Source of the DNA: an uncultured Steroidobacter sp.
GTDB taxonomy: Bacteria; Pseudomonadota; Gammaproteobacteria; Steroidobacterales; Steroidobacteraceae
Assembly (NCBI GenBank): GCA_946478975.1
Contig: CAMLEO010000182.1
Span: forward strand, 1 to 14,479
Direction of reading: 5' to 3'
DNA length: 14,479 bases
Of this stretch, positions 13,947 to 14,479 are shown piece by piece. The position numbers and the translations under genes are program-made. The notes beneath the pieces are model-generated. The model worked only from the letters and a program-made list of their open reading frames with translations. It ran no database searches and was not told the DNA's origin. Each line of letters begins with the position of its first letter. Positions within the stretch are counted from its first letter, which is position 1.

Positions 13947-13981
13947 GGGTACATGGATGTACCCCGCCGCCGCAGGCGGCG
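13947..13981. repeat. Two-hairpin intergenic repeat, copy 2
   Basis: GGGTACAT-GG-ATGTACCC (13947-13964) is followed directly by CGCCGCC-GCA-GGCGGCG (13965-13981), the same architecture as 2606-2640. The second hairpin is identical in both copies. In the first, a C-G pair of copy 1 is a T-A pair here, so pairing is kept. It begins 22 bases after the stop of the M48 gene, as copy 1 begins soon after the EEP stop. Confidence 0.8.
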
Positions 13982-13982
13982 A

Positions 13983-14019
13983 GCGAGCCGATAAAAGTCG
14001 CGCCTTTTGTCTGGCTCGC
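13983..14019. other. Third stacked hairpin after the M48 protease gene
   Basis: GCGAGCC (13983-13989) pairs perfectly with GGCTCGC (14013-14019), and inside it AAAAG pairs with CTTTT around a six-base loop. It adjoins copy 2 of the repeat but is absent after copy 1. With no T run it is not a standard terminator; together with the repeat it makes three consecutive stems ahead of uvrA. Confidence 0.4.
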
Positions 14020-14070
14020 ACGAGGGTCGTGGCAGGATGCCCGATCCCGAGTTTTAATCAGACAGGTCCT

Positions 14071-14082
14071 GACAACTTTGTC
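14071..14082. promoter_or_regulatory. Short inverted repeat upstream of uvrA
   Basis: GACAA-CT-TTGTC is a perfect 5-2-5 inverted repeat about 98 bases before the uvrA start. It could be an operator. It does not match the LexA box of enteric bacteria (CTG-N10-CAG). A TACAAT resembling a -10 box occurs at 14115-14120, without a well-spaced -35. Confidence 0.25.
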
Positions 14083-14179
14083 GTATTGAATGCGCGGCGG
14101 GTTGAAGCGGCGCTTACAATCCACATCTACCCGCATTCCCTGCCATTCCTTTCGCTGCGGCCACGCGCCGCCGGTGAGC

Positions 14180-14479
14180 ATGTCCCAATCCATCGTCATT
14201 CGCGGCGCGCGCCAGAACAACCTGAAGAACCTGAACCTGGAGCTGCCGACGGGCGAGCTCATCGTCGTCACCGGCGTGTCAGGTTCCGGCAAGTCCTCGC
14301 TGGTGTTCGACACGCTCTACGCCGAAGGCCAGCGCCGTTACGTCGAGACGTTTTCTCCCTACGCGCGCCAGTTCCTGGATCGCATGGATCGGCCGCAGGT
14401 GGAGCGCATCGACGGCATTCCGCCGGCGATCGCCATCGACCAGACCAATCCGGTGCGCACGTCGCGCTCGACCGTGGGC
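14180..14479 (+). CDS. uvrA: UvrA-family excinuclease ATPase, 5' fragment
   Basis: One hundred codons are present, open to the window edge. [20 protein letters not shown] is a UvrA start, and [20 protein letters not shown] contains the first Walker A motif. [21 protein letters not shown] is the UvrA block that follows. UvrA dimers scan DNA for lesions and load UvrB in nucleotide excision repair. Compared with canonical UvrA (SLAFDT, ISIEQK...NPRSTVG), this protein reads [27 protein letters not shown]. From memory that variant is typical of a divergent, often very long UvrA paralogue; the rest of the gene is needed to decide. An in-frame GTG lies at 14174; no strong ribosome site precedes either start. 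Confidence 0.9.
   Translation, partial: MSQSIVIRGARQNNLKNLNLELPTGELIVVTGVSGSGKSSLVFDTLYAEGQRRYVETFSPYARQFLDRMDRPQVERIDGIPPAIAIDQTNPVRTSRSTVG

Noticed and set aside
14041..14179. LexA (SOS) box before uvrA
   Set aside because: No CTG-N10-CAG palindrome is present; the GACAA-CT-TTGTC repeat is a different shape.
1..14479. CRISPR arrays, insertion sequences, prophage genes, toxin-antitoxin pairs, tRNA or rRNA
   Set aside because: I looked for regularly spaced repeats, transposase or integrase motifs, phage proteins and cloverleaf-like sequences and saw none.

Overview
The window is ordinary-density chromosomal DNA from a high-GC Gram-negative bacterium. It is probably a gammaproteobacterium of the Xanthomonadales/Nevskiales/Steroidobacter type. 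This placement is inferred from a CpxR/CpxA-like pair, LemA next to an M48 protease, a periplasmic PheC, lipoprotein and Sec signals typical of an outer-membrane organism, and palindromic intergenic repeats. I see no phage, transposase, CRISPR, tRNA or rRNA.

Layout. Bases 1-2595 (+) hold the 3' part of a phospholipase D-VTT membrane fusion overlapped by an endonuclease/exonuclease/phosphatase (EEP) gene. Bases 2656-4285 (-) hold a SHOCT-domain membrane protein and folE (GTP cyclohydrolase I). Bases 4354-5777 (+) hold an exported SRPBCC protein and an M48 metalloprotease lipoprotein. Bases 5789-6441 (-) hold a small coiled-coil/membrane protein and a two-EF-hand periplasmic protein. Bases 6757-8872 (+) hold a CpxR-like regulator and CpxA-like kinase. 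Bases 8869-9351 (-) hold a lipoprotein whose stop codon interlocks with that of the kinase. Bases 9558-11229 (+) hold a small Pro/Gln-rich protein, a strong terminator, and a periplasmic chorismate mutase-cyclohexadienyl dehydratase fusion. Bases 11367-13925 (+) hold lemA and a long HtpX-like M48 protease. From 14180 (+) the 5' end of a UvrA-family ATPase runs off the window.

Theme. Much of the window concerns the cell envelope: lipid-active PLD/VTT, two M48 proteases, LemA, lipoproteins, and a Cpx-type envelope-stress system with a divergent periplasmic EF-hand protein in the place cpxP holds in enteric bacteria. folE, the aroQ-pheC fusion and uvrA are metabolic or repair genes without an obvious link.

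The least explained parts are non-coding. (1) About 82 nt at 6607-6688 can fold as a multi-branched RNA closed by a perfect 10-bp stem and ending in a T run, upstream of the response regulator. (2) A two-hairpin repeat occurs at 2606-2640 and 13947-13981, and a stem base pair covaries between the copies. (3) A perfect hairpin abuts the start codon of the aroQ-pheC fusion. (4) Further tandem hairpins lie downstream of folE and upstream of uvrA.
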